The notes under the pieces: generated by a model | Told to the model about the DNA's origin: nothing | Database searches by the model: none | Seen by the model: only the letters and a program-made list of their open reading frames with translations | Shown here: piece after piece, positions 62,784-64,000 of the stretch | Position numbering within the stretch: position 1 is the first letter of the stretch | Layout: every line of letters starts with the position of its first letter | Source of the DNA: Stachybotrys elegans | Lineage: Eukaryota; Ascomycota; Sordariomycetes; Hypocreales; Stachybotryaceae | Length of the DNA stretch: 64,000 nt | Assembly (NCBI GenBank): GCA_020746835.1 | Contig: JAGPNK010000003.1 | Location: forward strand, 2,108,001-2,172,000 | Direction of reading: 5' to 3' | Made by a program: the position numbers and the translations under genes

Positions 62784-64000
62784 TTAGAAGCGGTGCTGGC
62801 GACCGACGCTCTCGACCCGGATGCCCAACTTGACCATCTCACGAGAGTCAATCACGCCACGGCCGTCAAACACCCACTTGGGCTTGGCCATGGTGTTGGC
62901 AATGCGGACCCAGTCGATCCTCTCCTTGGGCTTGTACTCCTCGGCACTGCCCATGCCAGTCGCGAAGCCAGTCTCCTTGCTCTCACGCTCCTGGATGCAG
63001 TCAGGGCACGTCTCGTCGCAAGCAGGCTCAGTGTTGAACCAGCCCAGAGGGTCAACCGACTTCTCCTCGGGACGCTGAACCAGGTGCTTGTGCAGGGCAA
63101 GCAGATCCGTCTCCGAGGGGCTTGCGGCCTCGAAGGGTCGAGGGTCGGCCTTAGGGTTGGGCTTGCGGCCAAGCATCTTGGTCGTGGGCTGGCCGGCAGG
63201 CGTGGGCGCAGGTGTGGGGGCAGGCTGGTTGCGGAACTCGTCGAACTCGGTGGCGACAACAACAGCAGTGCTGCCATCGCAGGCGTCATAGGCGTTGCCA
63301 TAGACGGACACGGTGGAGGCGGCTGCGGCACCAATCAAAGCCTTGATCTCCTCCTTGACAACCAGAGGGTTGCAGCAAGGGTCGAAGACGGCAATCTGGC
63401 GGGGTCGCTCCTCGAGAAGAGTCTTGATCATCTCCAGGGCTGGGGCCTCGCGGGTATCCGAGGTGTTCTTCTTGAAGGCATATCCCAGAATCGTCACCTT
63501 CTTGCCAACCAGCGTGTTGTTGAGGCACTTGATGATGCGGTTGGTGAAGCGGTCACGAGCGTACTCGTTCATCTTGACAACCTGGCGCCAGTACTCGGCC
63601 ACCTCGGGCAGGCCCATGGTGTCGGAGAGATAGACGAGGTTCAGCACGTCCTTCTTGAAGCAGCTGCCTCCGAAACCGATACCGGCCATGAGGAACTTGT
63701 TTCCGATACGAGGGTCGACACCAATGGCCTTGGCGACCTCGTCGACATCGGCGCCCGTCTGCTCGCAGACGGCGGAGATGGAGTTGATGCTGGAGATACG
63801 CTGTGCCAGCATGGAGTTGGCGACCAGCTTGGCCAGCTCAGAAGACCAGACATTGGTGGTCAGGATACGCTCACGGGGAACCCAGGCGGCGTAGACACCA
63901 ACAAGGGCCTCTGCGGCCTTCTTGCCCGACTCGGTGGGGGCAGATCCGATGAGAATACGGTCAGGGTAGACGAGGTCGTTGACGGCGGTACCGGCAGCCA
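62784..64000 (-). CDS. UDP-glucose 6-dehydrogenase (C-terminal part, 5' end beyond window)
   Basis: The frame is open from the right edge to the stop at 62784-62786, about 405 residues; the N-terminal NAD-binding part lies outside. The enzyme oxidises UDP-glucose to UDP-glucuronate, a precursor of UDP-xylose and glucuronic-acid polymers. PTESGKKAAEALVGVYAAWV and ERILTTNVWSSELAKLVANS belong to the linker helix. GIGFGGSCFKKDVLNLVYL carries the catalytic cysteine, and ILGYAFKKNTSDTREAPALE begins the C-terminal UDP-binding domain. An insert of about 100 residues, Pro/Ala-rich then containing DLLALHKHLVQRPEEKS, interrupts that domain before KPKWVFDGRGVID. A fragment of this insert's coding sequence recurs at 41239-41332. 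No intron is seen in the visible part. Confidence 0.93.
   Translation of the reverse strand, partial: AAGTAVNDLVYPDRILIGSAPTESGKKAAEALVGVYAAWVPRERILTTNVWSSELAKLVANSMLAQRISSINSISAVCEQTGADVDEVAKAIGVDPRIGNKFLMAGIGFGGSCFKKDVLNLVYLSDTMGLPEVAEYWRQVVKMNEYARDRFTNRIIKCLNNTLVGKKVTILGYAFKKNTSDTREAPALEMIKTLLEERPRQIAVFDPCCNPLVVKEEIKALIGAAAASTVSVYGNAYDACDGSTAVVVATEFDEFRNQPAPTPAPTPAGQPTTKMLGRKPNPKADPRPFEAASPSETDLLALHKHLVQRPEEKSVDPLGWFNTEPACDETCPDCIQERESKETGFATGMGSAEEYKPKERIDWVRIANTMAKPKWVFDGRGVIDSREMVKLGIRVESVGRQHRF

Noticed and set aside
1..64000. tRNA genes, CRISPR-like arrays, intact transposons and a polyketide/peptide synthase core
   Set aside because: No B-box-like GGTTCGANTCC in a cloverleaf context, no regularly spaced repeats with spacers, no transposase or reverse-transcriptase motifs and no megasynthase domains were found by reading both strands.

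Overview
The window is genomic DNA from a filamentous ascomycete. Genes are split by short introns (about 46-76 nt) with GTRNGY-type donors and CTRAY-type branch points. Zn2Cys6 and fungal bZIP regulators, a GLEYA-like adhesin, a GPI-type wall protein and a fungal-type ascorbate oxidase all point the same way. Codon use and family composition suggest Sordariomycetes, probably Hypocreales, but the sequence alone does not name a genus. I found no tRNA, rRNA, intact transposon or CRISPR-like array.

Layout. 0-7 kb: the 3' end of a peroxisomal 3-ketoacyl-CoA thiolase, a SulP anion transporter with a STAS domain, a secreted multicopper (ascorbate) oxidase and a small A/B-barrel stress protein. 7-20 kb: a GH5 glucosylceramidase/steryl-glucosidase-like enzyme, a secreted M28 carboxypeptidase II-like protein in eight exons (one intron is GC-AG), a DapA-family aldolase, a beta carbonic anhydrase with an out-of-frame mitochondrial-type leader, and a fungal protein with a degenerate P-loop. 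21-41 kb looks accessory and metabolic: a RidA-amine oxidase fusion, divergent from a succinate-semialdehyde dehydrogenase-type ALDH, then a Zn2Cys6 regulator, an amino-acid permease and a polytopic protein of unknown function. Next come two divergent paralogous SDRs and a bZIP regulator divergent from an MFS exporter. 41-64 kb returns to mostly conserved genes: a basic nuclear-type protein, an amidase, CDP-diacylglycerol synthase, a Rad26/ATRIP-type checkpoint protein, a secreted Cys-rich protein with an M15-like zinc-peptidase signature, a large adhesin-like surface protein, a GPI-type eight-cysteine protein, and the C-terminal part of UDP-glucose 6-dehydrogenase running off the right edge.

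How genes may work together. At 21-31 kb the permease could import an amine or amino acid. The amine oxidase would deaminate it while its RidA domain clears reactive imines, and the ALDH would oxidise the aldehyde product. The adjacent Zn2Cys6 factor is the obvious candidate regulator. HGATAR (GATA-factor) sites are frequent in the two relevant promoters. This is an inference from gene content and order.

The most unusual single observation is a decayed fragment of the UDP-glucose dehydrogenase gene at about 41.24-41.33 kb, 22 kb from the intact gene. It shares 40 identical bases with it, and most flanking differences are C:G to T:A transitions at CpG. It lies where the accessory stretch meets the conserved block. 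Exon boundaries given here were read by eye from splice consensus, frame continuity and family consensus.
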